Shown one piece after another: positions 1 to 7,424 of a DNA stretch of 64,000 bases. Source of the stretch: an uncultured Bacilli bacterium (GTDB lineage: Bacteria; Bacillota_I; Bacilli_A; ML615J-28; CAG-313); assembly GCA_934140285.1 (NCBI GenBank), contig CAKPBI010000005.1:1-64000 (forward strand), read 5' to 3'. The first letter of the stretch is position 1, and each line of letters opens with the position of its first letter. The translations under genes were made by a program, and so were the position numbers. The notes below the pieces were generated by a model. It was not told where the DNA came from. It made no database searches and worked only from the letters and a program-made list of their open reading frames with translations.

Positions 1-60
1 GCAGTTAAGCACTTTCGCGCCGACGATAGTTAGAAATAGCAAAAATAGGTCGTTGCCAGC
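1..60 (+). rRNA. rrf: 5S ribosomal RNA, 3' part
   Basis: The window opens inside a 5S rRNA gene. Visible are the conserved GAAGTTAAGC-like stretch at the very start, the GCGCCGA segment and the closing CGTTGCCAGC. The 5' half lies outside the window and the exact mature 3' end is uncertain by a few bases. The tRNA cluster follows after 20 bases, the usual rrn-tRNA arrangement of Firmicutes. Confidence 0.85.
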
Positions 61-80
61 TCCTTTCTATATTCATTTAT

Positions 81-156
81 GGAGGATTAGCTCAGCTGGG
101 AGAGCATCTGCCTTACAAGCAGAGGGTCGGCGGTTCGATCCCGTCATCCTCCACCA
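81..156 (+). tRNA. tRNA-Val (TAC)
   Basis: A 76-nt cloverleaf with acceptor GGAGGAT/ATCCTCC, D-arm, T-arm GGTTCGATCC and encoded CCA. The anticodon TAC is at 114-116. First of eleven tRNAs in the same direction as the 5S gene. Confidence 0.97.
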
Positions 157-159
157 TCT

Positions 160-235
<76 letters not shown>

Positions 236-241
236 GTTAAA

Positions 242-317
242 GTCCTCGTAGCTCAGTTGGTAGAGCAACTGACTTTTAATCAGTGGGTCGGACGTTCGAA
301 TCGTCTCGGGGACACCA
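242..317 (+). tRNA. tRNA-Lys (TTT)
   Basis: A 76-nt cloverleaf with acceptor GTCCTCG/CGGGGAC, encoded CCA and anticodon TTT at 275-277. Confidence 0.97.
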
Positions 318-348
318 TTTCCTAAATATATTAATCTTTCGGGCATAA

Positions 349-435
349 GCCTGAGTGGCGGAATAGGTAGACGCGCAGGACTTAAAATCCTGTGGTAGCA
401 ATACCGTGCCGGTTCGATTCCGGCCTTAGGCACCA
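349..435 (+). tRNA. tRNA-Leu (TAA)
   Basis: An 87-nt class II tRNA with a long variable arm. Acceptor GCCTGAG/CTTAGGC, encoded CCA, anticodon TAA at 383-385 in the loop CTTAAAA. Confidence 0.96.
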
Positions 436-443
436 ATTTACGT

Positions 444-519
444 GGGTCCATAGCTCAGCTGGGAGAGCACCTGTTTTGCACGCAGGGGGTCGAGGGTTCG
501 AGCCCCTTTGGATCCACCA
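444..519 (+). tRNA. tRNA-Ala (TGC)
   Basis: A 76-nt cloverleaf with acceptor GGGTCCA/TGGATCC, encoded CCA and anticodon TGC at 477-479. The anticodon stem CCTGT/GCAGG closes on a T-G wobble. Confidence 0.95.
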
Positions 520-531
520 TTTTTTTAGTAT

Positions 532-608
532 GGCGGTGTAGCTTAGTTGGCTATAGCGTCCGGTTCATACCCGGAAGGTCGGGGGTTCAAATCCCTCCGC
601 CGCTACCA
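532..608 (+). tRNA. tRNA-Met (CAT), elongator
   Basis: A 77-nt cloverleaf starting GGCGGTG and ending CGCCGCT-ACCA, with anticodon CAT at 566-568. The body is that of the Firmicutes elongator methionine tRNA, including the first-pair G-U wobble. It differs clearly from the initiator tRNA at 823. Confidence 0.93.
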
Positions 609-622
609 TTTTTAAATATTAT

Positions 623-699
623 GGACCTTTAGCTCAGTTGGTCAGAGCTCCCGGCTCATAACCGGTTGGTCCGGGGTTCGAGTCCCTGAAGGTCCACCA
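623..699 (+). tRNA. tRNA-Ile2 (CAT, lysidine-modified)
   Basis: A 77-nt cloverleaf with acceptor GGACCTT/AAGGTCC and anticodon CAT at 657-659. The acceptor and D-arm match the Firmicutes minor isoleucine tRNA whose wobble C is changed to lysidine by TilS so that it reads ATA. It is one of three CAT tRNAs in the cluster; identity is by family resemblance, since the anticodon alone does not separate it from Met. Confidence 0.85.
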
Positions 700-723
700 T
701 TTATTACTTTTAATTTAGATTAC

Positions 724-814
724 GGAGAAATACCCAAGTCTGGCTGAAGGGATCGGTCTTGAAAACCGACAGGGTGTAACAGCCGCGGGGGTTCGAATCC
801 CTCTTTCTCCGCCA
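724..814 (+). tRNA. tRNA-Ser (TGA)
   Basis: A 91-nt class II tRNA with a long variable arm, acceptor GGAGAAA/TTTCTCC, discriminator G, encoded CCA and anticodon TGA at 760-762. Confidence 0.96.
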
Positions 815-822
815 TCTTTTAT

Positions 823-899
<77 letters not shown>

Positions 900-905
900 A
901 AAAAA

Positions 906-982
906 GGTCCTGTGGTGTAGCGGTTTATCACGCCTGCCTGTCACGCAGGAGATCGCGGGTTCGATTCCCGTCAGGACCGCCA
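906..982 (+). tRNA. tRNA-Asp (GTC)
   Basis: A 77-nt cloverleaf with acceptor GGTCCTG/CAGGACC, discriminator G, encoded CCA and anticodon GTC at 940-942. Confidence 0.96.
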
Positions 983-988
983 TTAGGT

Positions 989-1064
989 GGCTAGGTAGCT
1001 CAGTTGGTAGAGCAATGGACTGAAAATCCATGTGTCGCTGGTTCGATCCCGGCCCCAGCCACCA
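989..1064 (+). tRNA. tRNA-Phe (GAA)
   Basis: A 76-nt cloverleaf with anticodon GAA at 1022-1024 and encoded CCA. The acceptor GGCTAGG/CCCAGCC has an A-C mismatch at the fifth pair (993 with 1056). It is the last tRNA of the cluster and a terminator follows. Confidence 0.94.
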
Positions 1065-1097
1065 TTTTATTTTGCTTTTCCTTTATATTATATATAA

Positions 1098-1127
1098 AAG
1101 CTTTATCAATATGATAAAGCTTTTTTT
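1098..1127 (+). terminator. Terminator of the rRNA-tRNA operon
   Basis: An 11-bp perfect stem (AAGCTTTATCA and its complement), a three-base loop and a run of T. It lies 33 bases after tRNA-Phe. Confidence 0.92.
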
Positions 1128-1143
1128 AATTTTGAATCTAAAA

Positions 1144-1208
1144 ACACATGTGTATTTTTAAAACAAAAAATGTAGTTGCATTTAACACACACATGTATTT
1201 TTAAAAAA
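1144..1208. repeat. Short direct repeat, 45-bp period
   Basis: Two near-identical copies, at 1144-1163 and 1189-1208, each read ACACATG followed by TATTTTTAAAA; the first has an extra TG. They sit in the non-coding gap between the tRNA terminator and the convergent plsX gene. No gene or RNA is visible here. Confidence 0.5.
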
Positions 1209-1255
1209 TAAATATTGTTAATTATAAAACAATTAAATCTATTTCATTTTAAAGC

Positions 1256-1283
1256 AAAAAAATAAAGTCTATAAGACTTTATT
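1256..1283 (-). terminator. Terminator of plsX
   Basis: A 10-bp stem, 1261-1270 paired with 1274-1283, followed on the minus strand by five T. It overlaps the plsX stop codon. Confidence 0.85.
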
Positions 1284-2295
1284 TTTCATCATTGGTTAAT
1301 AATTCAATACCATCACTTATAGCTTGTCGTAAATTGTTAACTTCAATATTATATGCTTGTTTAATACAATTATAAATTGCTGAAGCCTTGCTGCTTCCAT
1401 GTCCTTTAATAATAGTTTTTGAAACCCCAAGCATTACAGCTCCCCCATAATTATTATAATCCATCATATTTTTAATTTTGTAGATTTGCTTTTTTAATAG
1501 CAGTGCACCGAGTTTACTCTTCAAATTTGCTGTAAATGAAGATTTTAATAATTTTAATAATTCTAAGCATGCTCCTTCTGTAGATTTTAAAAGGACATTT
1601 CCACTAAATCCATCACATACTATTAAATCGTAGTTTCCACTAAGTAAATCTCTGCTTTCCATATTTCCAACAAAGTTTATATTAGTTTCTTTTAAAAGTT
1701 TATAGGATTCTTTTCTTAATATATCTCCTTTTTCTTCTTCGGTACCAATATTTAGAAGAGCAACTTTTGGATTTGAAATATTAAAAGTTTTTTCTAAATA
1801 TAAACTTCCCATAATCGCAAATTGTTGTAAATAATATGGATCACAATCAGCATTTGCACCACTATCACAAATTGCTACAATTCCATTTGACATTGTTGGA
1901 AGAATTGGACAAAACGCTGGTCTTTTAACCCCTTTTATTCTACCTATTTTTAAAACTGCTCCCGTTAAGACAGCACCAGTTGAACCTACGCTTATAAAAG
2001 CATTAATATCATCATTTGCTTTTAACAAATCAAAAGCTTTAATCATGGAACTTTCTTTCTTCTTTTTTATTGCTTCCGTTGGCTTTTCGTTACAAGAAAT
2101 TTCTTCTGTTGCATCAACTATTTCAATTTGTTGATTATCAAATTTATATTTTAATAATTCTTGTTCCAATATATTTTTAGGTCCTACTAAAATTACTTTT
2201 ATATCTTTATTTTCATTAATTGCGGAAACTGTTCCTTCAACTACAGCACTTGGTCCTCTATCTCCACCAAGTGTATCAATTACAATTTTAACCAT
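1279..2295 (-). CDS. plsX: Phosphate acyltransferase PlsX
   Basis: PlsX makes acyl-phosphate from acyl-ACP for the first step of phospholipid synthesis (PlsX/PlsY route); it is peripheral to the membrane. The 338 residues have the family length. The N-terminus IVIDTLGGDRGP is a variant of the usual AVDAMGGD motif, and later blocks such as FISVGSTGAVLTGA, CDSGANADCDPYYLQQFAIMG and the GFSGNVLLKSTEG region are typical. A strong AAAGAGG site precedes the ATG. In many Firmicutes plsX sits with fabD, fabG and acpP; here it stands alone and diverges from a DegV/FakB-like fatty-acid-binding gene, which makes metabolic sense because both handle acyl-phosphate. A palindrome between the two may be a shared operator. 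Confidence 0.96.
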   Translation of the reverse strand: MVKIVIDTLGGDRGPSAVVEGTVSAINENKDIKVILVGPKNILEQELLKYKFDNQQIEIVDATEEISCNEKPTEAIKKKKESSMIKAFDLLKANDDINAFISVGSTGAVLTGAVLKIGRIKGVKRPAFCPILPTMSNGIVAICDSGANADCDPYYLQQFAIMGSLYLEKTFNISNPKVALLNIGTEEEKGDILRKESYKLLKETNINFVGNMESRDLLSGNYDLIVCDGFSGNVLLKSTEGACLELLKLLKSSFTANLKSKLGALLLKKQIYKIKNMMDYNNYGGAVMLGVSKTIIKGHGSSKASAIYNCIKQAYNIEVNNLRQAISDGIELLTNDEK

Positions 2296-2348
2296 TATAA
2301 ATACCTCTTTCTATATATATGCTATTTTATCATTAAATAGTATACCAC

Positions 2349-2363
2349 GTCAACTAAGTTGAC
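2349..2363. promoter_or_regulatory. Palindrome between plsX and degV
   Basis: A perfect inverted repeat GTCAACT-A-AGTTGAC. Each arm supplies a TTGAC element, so it can serve as back-to-back -35 boxes for the two divergent genes and also as a regulator site overlapping both. It does not match the FapR or FabT consensus that I know. Confidence 0.6.
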
Positions 2364-2387
2364 AAAAAAGATGTAAAATGTTATTAT
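2359..2387 (+). promoter_or_regulatory. Promoter of degV
   Basis: TTGACA at 2359-2364 and TATTAT at 2382-2387 with a 17-base spacer. The -10 box lies inside the first possible reading-frame extension of degV, which rules out the upstream ATG at 2378 as the normal start. Confidence 0.8.
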
Positions 2388-2428
2388 ATATAAGTAAAAA
2401 TCAAAATATGTCGAAAGGAAAAAAATAT

Positions 2429-3298
2429 ATGTTAATACTATTTACAGATACGGATACAGATCTTACCCCTGTTGAATCAAATAAATATGGATATCATTTG
2501 ATTAGTATGCCGTATACAATTGGAGAAAAAGAAATTTATCCATATGTTGATTTTGAAGAATTTGATTACCACAAATTTTATGATACATTGAGAAAAGGTA
2601 CTCTACCAAAAACTTCAGCAATAAGTGTTGAGTCATATAAAAAATATTTTGAACCATACTTTATTAACGGGGATGACATTTTATATGTTCACTTTTCTCA
2701 GGCTATGTCAGGAACATTTAATGCTATGAATTTAGCTATTGAAGAGTTAAAAGAAATTTATCCAGAAAGAAGATTTTATACAATTGATACTAAAGGTATT
2801 ACAATTTGTAGTCTAAATATAGTTAAATCCATTGGTGATTTGTACTTACAAAATAAAACAATAGATGAAATTTTAGAGTGGGCTTCTACAGAAGTTGATA
2901 AATATGCTACATATTTTTATGCTGATTCACTTAAATTTTTTAAACGTAGTGGAAGAGTTAGTAATATATCAGCTACTATGGGTGATATACTAGGAATTCA
3001 TCCAATCATTTATATGAATTCAGAAGGAAAAATGATAAATATCAGTAAATGTCGAGGAAAAAGAAAGTCATTAACTAAACTTGTTGAATATGTGGTTGAA
3101 CTAGGTGATGATGTAAAAAACCATAGAATAATAATTGGCCATGCGGATGCGCTAGAAATAGCAGAGGAGTTAGCCAAAATGTTAAAGGAAAGACTAGGAG
3201 AAGATTTACAGATAGAATTTGCAGTTGTTAATCCAACAGCAGGAAGCCATTGTGGACCAGATACCATAGGTATTTCGTTTCATGCCAAACATAGGTGA
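2429..3298 (+). CDS. DegV family fatty-acid-binding protein (FakB-like)
   Basis: DegV/FakB proteins hold a fatty acid while the kinase FakA phosphorylates it, giving acyl-phosphate that PlsX or PlsY can use. I place the start at the ATG at 2429 because AAAGGAA lies just upstream and the protein then begins MLILFTDTDTDLTP, the family's usual opening strand and phosphate loop; an ATG at 2378 would overlap the promoter. That gives 289 residues, the normal length. Typical blocks are the SQAMSGTFNAM loop, YTIDTKGIT and the late GPDTIGISF. No FakA gene is in the window. It shares a divergent control region with plsX and runs into an acyltransferase-like gene three bases on. Confidence 0.9.
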   Translation: MLILFTDTDTDLTPVESNKYGYHLISMPYTIGEKEIYPYVDFEEFDYHKFYDTLRKGTLPKTSAISVESYKKYFEPYFINGDDILYVHFSQAMSGTFNAMNLAIEELKEIYPERRFYTIDTKGITICSLNIVKSIGDLYLQNKTIDEILEWASTEVDKYATYFYADSLKFFKRSGRVSNISATMGDILGIHPIIYMNSEGKMINISKCRGKRKSLTKLVEYVVELGDDVKNHRIIIGHADALEIAEELAKMLKERLGEDLQIEFAVVNPTAGSHCGPDTIGISFHAKHR

Positions 3299-3301
3299 TA
3301 T

Positions 3302-4420
3302 ATGATAGAAATTAGAAAAGTTAAAACTAAAAAAGAACAAAGAGATTTTGTAAACTTTCCACTAAAATTATATAAAAATTGTGAGTTTTTCGCTCCACCA
3401 CTTTATGCAGATGAAATGAAAATGTTTAAGAAAAACTATGTTTATTATGATCAATCAATTTCAGTATTCTTTAATGCATATGAGAATGGAAAAATTGTTG
3501 GACGAATTCAAGGAATACTACAAAAAGCTAGTAATGAAAAATGGGGACAAAAGAGAGTAAGATTTACTCGTTTTGATTCAATAGATAATCAGGAAGTTGC
3601 AAATAAATTATTTAAAGCAGTCGAAGATTGGGCAAAAGAAAATAATATGACTGAAATTGTTGGTCCGTTAGGTTTCTCAGATTTAGAAAGAGAAGGATTG
3701 CTTATCGAAGGATTTGATGAACTTTCAACTTTTGAAGAACAATATAATTATGATTATTATCAAAAATTAATTGAAAACTTAGGATATCAGAAAGAAGTTG
3801 ATTGGGTTGAGAGAAAACTATATTACCCTGATGAAGTTGATGAAAGACTACTTCGCATTAGTGATACAATTCTAAAAAAATACAATCTTAAACTTGCAAA
3901 AACTAAAAACACTAGAGAATTTATTAAAAAATATGGAAATCAATTCTTTGAAATTTTAGATGAAACGTATGATAAAATATATGGAACGGTGCCTTTTACA
4001 GCTAATATGAAAAAAATGATGATTTCTAATTTTAAATTAATTATTAATATAAAAAATGTTGCTGTAGTAGTAGACGAAAATGATAAAGTTGTTTGTTTTG
4101 GATTATGCTTCCCTTCAATAGCTAAAGCCTTGCAAAAGTCTGGCGGCCATTTGACGATACCTGCTTTATTTAGGTTAATAAAAGCTATTAAACATCCTAA
4201 AATTATTGACTTGGGATTAATAGGTGTTGTTGATGAATATAAAATGAAGGGTGTAAGCAGTGTAATGGTGGCAGGTATATTGAATATGTTGAAGGACGAT
4301 TCAGTAGAATATGCGGAAACTAATTTAAATTTAGAAGATAATTATAGTGTCCAAAATCAATGGAAACATTTTAAAAACATTTTACATAAACGAAGAAGAT
4401 GCTATATAAAAAAAATATAA
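3302..4420 (+). CDS. YghO-like GNAT N-acyltransferase family protein
   Basis: A 372-residue protein resembling the YghO-type family of large GNAT-fold proteins. Supporting blocks are the N-terminal FVNFPLKLYKN...PPLYADE segment, VGRIQGIL, IVGPLGFSDLEREGLLIEGFDE and YYQKLIENLGYQKEVDW; the C-terminal half carries a second GNAT-like unit ending near residue 360. Substrate is not known for most members. It starts three bases after degV, so the two are co-transcribed; a lipid or acyl-group role would fit the neighbourhood but is only inference. A bidirectional hairpin follows directly. Confidence 0.75.
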   Translation: MIEIRKVKTKKEQRDFVNFPLKLYKNCEFFAPPLYADEMKMFKKNYVYYDQSISVFFNAYENGKIVGRIQGILQKASNEKWGQKRVRFTRFDSIDNQEVANKLFKAVEDWAKENNMTEIVGPLGFSDLEREGLLIEGFDELSTFEEQYNYDYYQKLIENLGYQKEVDWVERKLYYPDEVDERLLRISDTILKKYNLKLAKTKNTREFIKKYGNQFFEILDETYDKIYGTVPFTANMKKMMISNFKLIINIKNVAVVVDENDKVVCFGLCFPSIAKALQKSGGHLTIPALFRLIKAIKHPKIIDLGLIGVVDEYKMKGVSSVMVAGILNMLKDDSVEYAETNLNLEDNYSVQNQWKHFKNILHKRRRCYIKKI

Positions 4421-4445
4421 CGAGTTATTCAATAACTCGTTTTTT
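4420..4445. terminator. Bidirectional terminator
   Basis: ACGAGTTA/TAACTCGT stem (8 bp or more) with T runs on both strands. It ends the YghO-like gene on the plus strand and the small cysteine gene on the minus strand, whose stop codon lies inside the stem. Confidence 0.85.
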
Positions 4446-4556
4446 CTTTAGGAACATGCATTTATTCAATGCTATATCACAGTTTCCATTATAAAAGCAA
4501 TCTCCACACTTTTCTCTATATTTTGGTTTCTTCTTTTTTAATTGAACATTGTCCAT
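4425..4556 (-). CDS. Small cysteine-rich protein, 43 residues
   Basis: A short reading frame from ATG at 4556 to TAA at 4425 with an excellent AAAGGGGG ribosome binding site eight bases upstream. The product is basic (a KKKK run, then KPKYREK) followed by a cysteine cluster C17-X2-C20-X5-C26-X6-C33, which suggests a metal-binding knuckle. It is convergent with the YghO-like gene and shares its terminator. No family was recognised. The strong binding site and the terminator placement argue that it is real. Confidence 0.7.
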   Translation of the reverse strand: MDNVQLKKKKPKYREKCGDCFYNGNCDIALNKCMFLKKKRVIE

Positions 4557-4684
4557 AATCTTTATCCCCCTTTAGTAATATTATTTCCAATAAATTTTTA
4601 TATATACATATAAAAGAAAGCATCTTTATTTTTGCAATATTTATGTTAATATGATACAATTAAATATGTAGAGGTGATCATACA

Positions 4685-5503
4685 ATGGAACATGAAAATC
4701 TAAGTTTTATAGAAGAAGTATCAAAAATCATAGATGATAATACAGTTCAAAGAATTATTATTGTTAACCAACAAATATATACCAAGTATCAAAAAGATAA
4801 TATCGTAAGTATTGCTCATAATCATAAAATGTTGGTTATTGATGAAACAATAGCTTATGGAATTAAAGTAATAGAAAGTTGTAAAGAATTAATTGACAGA
4901 CAAATCAAAAAAATAGATAATTTGGAATCAAGACTTCCATTAATTGTAACCAACAAAGACATATATAATTTTATTTATGAAAGAGAATTAACTGGTATTC
5001 AGTCCACAACTAACATAATAAAAAAACTTGTTTCGTTATTATCAACAAAGAATAATAAGAAAAACATATATTTTTATATTTCAGATGTAGAAAAGATAGA
5101 TAATGATGATATATATATATCAATTGAGACATTGCAAAACATTTGCACGACAGAGGAACAAATTTCTTATGAACTAGAGGAAATACTAAATATTAATGAT
5201 GAAGATATTTCTTTTGCACACATAATGCCTACATACTTGGATATAATGTCTAGCCAAATTCCTTTTGAAGTCATAAGAGAAGATTCACAAGTTTATATTA
5301 TAAAAAGCAAAAAATATGAATTTAAAGTACTATTTATATTAAACTATAAGGAATTAGAAAATGATAATATTGATATTTCAAAATATGAAATAATAATAGA
5401 AACAAATGACTTCTCTCTTTATGATAAAAGTGTGTTAAAAAACAAAAAGATAAACAATATTTATATGTTTCTAAAAGATGTCGGAAAGTGCTTTAACAAG
5501 TGA
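4685..5503 (+). CDS. Hypothetical protein coupled to DUF2779 nuclease
   Basis: A 272-residue acidic protein of no family that I recognise. It has no signal peptide or membrane segment, so it is probably cytosolic. The first half is predicted alpha/beta (alternating hydrophobic strands such as QRIIIVNQQIY and KMLVIDETIAYGI); the second half is rich in D, E, I and N. An AGAGGTGA site precedes the ATG and a TATGAT-type -10 lies about 35 bases further up. Its end overlaps the next gene by four bases (GTGA), so it is translationally coupled to the nuclease and may be its partner or regulator. Confidence 0.75.
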   Translation: MEHENLSFIEEVSKIIDDNTVQRIIIVNQQIYTKYQKDNIVSIAHNHKMLVIDETIAYGIKVIESCKELIDRQIKKIDNLESRLPLIVTNKDIYNFIYERELTGIQSTTNIIKKLVSLLSTKNNKKNIYFYISDVEKIDNDDIYISIETLQNICTTEEQISYELEEILNINDEDISFAHIMPTYLDIMSSQIPFEVIREDSQVYIIKSKKYEFKVLFILNYKELENDNIDISKYEIIIETNDFSLYDKSVLKNKKINNIYMFLKDVGKCFNK

Positions 5504-7404
5504 TCATGAAAATATCAAAGACACTATTTAAGAATTTGACAAGATGTAAAAACTTTTCGGGTTATTATGATATATATATAAATAGGACATTTAGTAATGT
5601 TAAAGTAGTTGATAATAACATAAATATGAATGATTTAGATAACATAGACATTACATCATTAGATGAAAACACAGAAATACTTGATTCGATGTTTGATGAA
5701 GAAACTGGAGAAGACTTACTTCACGTAAGTAATGCACAACTTGAAGCCTTCCAAAGTATCTATGTAGAAGTAGAAAAATTAGCAATAGAATATGCCAGAA
5801 GTTTATTTGGAGACAGTATTAAATCATCTGAAGAAACAAAAAATCAACAGTACTTTGAATGCATTACCGAAGAAAATAACTATTATTGCTATTTAGATGG
5901 ATATCAAGAAGAAAATGATGAAGTTAATATCTTTGAAGTAAAATCAACTACTAGCAGAAAATTTGATGATTTGCATTTAACACTTAGAGCTACTAAAAAT
6001 TATTTAGGTGATAAAAAATCTTTATTTATCAAAAACAAAAAAGGAATTTATGACTTTGTTGCCTATGATTACTTAGGATTAGAATATAATAATAAAATTA
6101 TCACAATAAATGATGTAGAAAAAGCAATGGAGAAATTACTTGATCCATATAGTGATGTTGGTAAATATATATATGATGTAGCAATAGAAAAATATATTAT
6201 AGAAAATAGTTCTCAAATTATCAATAAAAAGGTAAATTATTATCTAATTGTATTAAACCATGAGTATACTTTAGAAAATGAAAATTGCAAATATGTAATT
6301 GACAAAAATGGTCAATCACTTTTTAAAGTATATAATATATCAATTATAGTCGAAAAATTACAAACTGAGATAGCAAAAAAGAAAGAAGAATTAGAGTATA
6401 ATCTACGTTCACTGTTAATAAGTAGAAACCAAATAGGGAAGTGTTGTGAGTATAAAAAAACTACACAATGCGTTTTCTCCCCAATATGTTGGAAAAAACT
6501 AAGAGAAGATGGTTCTATATTAGAGTTTTTAAATAAAAGATTTATGAATAAATCTGATAAAACAAAATCGTTTAATGTATTTGAGTTAGCAAATCAAAAT
6601 ATATATAAAATTAAAGATGCATATGAATATATATATGAAAACAATAATTATTATCAATATAAATGCATAATTGAAAACTCTGAATTTATTGATAAAGAAA
6701 GAACAAGATGGGCTTTAAGTCAAATTAAATATCCCATATACTATTTAGATTTTGAGAGTTATAATTCACCATTGCCAAGGTTTTATGGTGAACATCCTTA
6801 TTCACAATCATTATTTCAATATTCACTACATATAGAAAAAGAAGAAAATGTATGTAATATTGAAAAGAATCATAAAGAATATTTAGCGCCAGATCATTTA
6901 GATCATAGGATAGATTTAATTAAATCACTCATAAAAGATATTGATTTAACAAATGGTGGAACAGTAATTGTATATAATGAGAACTTTGAAAAAACAAGAT
7001 TAAAGGAATTGGCAGAGATATTTCCAGAATATTCAAGGGAATTATTGAATATACGTAGTCATATATTTGACTTATGCCAAGTACTAAACGGAAAAGGAAA
7101 AATGTATATGGGTGACTTATTGTATCAAAAAAACAAAAAAGAACTTCCTACGTTTGCATTTTACAACAATAATTTACATGGTTCATTTTCAATAAAGAAG
7201 GTTTTACCAGTATTTTCTAATTTAACATATAGTACTTTAGATGTAAAAAATGGAACTGAAGCTATTCTAACATATGGTATTTTACCGACTTTAACCGAAA
7301 AAGAATATCAAGAAAAGTATCTTGCTCTTAGAAAATATTGTCGTCAAGATACTTGGGCAATGGTTGAAATATTCTGGAAGCTAAAGAAAAAAGCAGACTT
7401 TTAA
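5500..7404 (+). CDS. DUF2779 protein: Cas4-like PD-(D/E)XK plus DEDD exonuclease
   Basis: A 634-residue protein with two nuclease-like halves. The N-terminal half has a PD-(D/E)XK pattern (D133, E146-V-K148) and cysteines C16, C315/C316, C324 and C330 placed as in the iron-sulfur cluster of Cas4 and AddB enzymes. The C-terminal half is DUF2779: YYLDFESYNSPLPRF gives a DxE pair at D417/E419, and YCRQDTWAMVEIF gives a late aspartate D617, as in DEDD/RNase H-type exonucleases. Function is not established for the family; DNA processing, repair or defence is inference. GTG at 5500 is chosen for the four-base overlap with the gene before; ATG at 5506 is possible. DUF2779 proteins are common in Mollicutes. 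Confidence 0.82.
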   Translation: MIMKISKTLFKNLTRCKNFSGYYDIYINRTFSNVKVVDNNINMNDLDNIDITSLDENTEILDSMFDEETGEDLLHVSNAQLEAFQSIYVEVEKLAIEYARSLFGDSIKSSEETKNQQYFECITEENNYYCYLDGYQEENDEVNIFEVKSTTSRKFDDLHLTLRATKNYLGDKKSLFIKNKKGIYDFVAYDYLGLEYNNKIITINDVEKAMEKLLDPYSDVGKYIYDVAIEKYIIENSSQIINKKVNYYLIVLNHEYTLENENCKYVIDKNGQSLFKVYNISIIVEKLQTEIAKKKEELEYNLRSLLISRNQIGKCCEYKKTTQCVFSPICWKKLREDGSILEFLNKRFMNKSDKTKSFNVFELANQNIYKIKDAYEYIYENNNYYQYKCIIENSEFIDKERTRWALSQIKYPIYYLDFESYNSPLPRFYGEHPYSQSLFQYSLHIEKEENVCNIEKNHKEYLAPDHLDHRIDLIKSLIKDIDLTNGGTVIVYNENFEKTRLKELAEIFPEYSRELLNIRSHIFDLCQVLNGKGKMYMGDLLYQKNKKELPTFAFYNNNLHGSFSIKKVLPVFSNLTYSTLDVKNGTEAILTYGILPTLTEKEYQEKYLALRKYCRQDTWAMVEIFWKLKKKADF

Positions 7405-7424
7405 TTAGGTCTGCTTTATTTTTA
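7390..7424. terminator. Bidirectional terminator
   Basis: A 9-bp stem AAAGCAGAC/GTCTGCTTT with a 10-base loop and T runs on both sides. It serves the DUF2779 gene and the convergent rimO. Confidence 0.85.

Noticed and set aside
2378..2428. Upstream ATG as the start of the DegV protein
   Set aside because: It overlaps the -10 box of the promoter at 2382-2387, and the extra residues do not match the family start.
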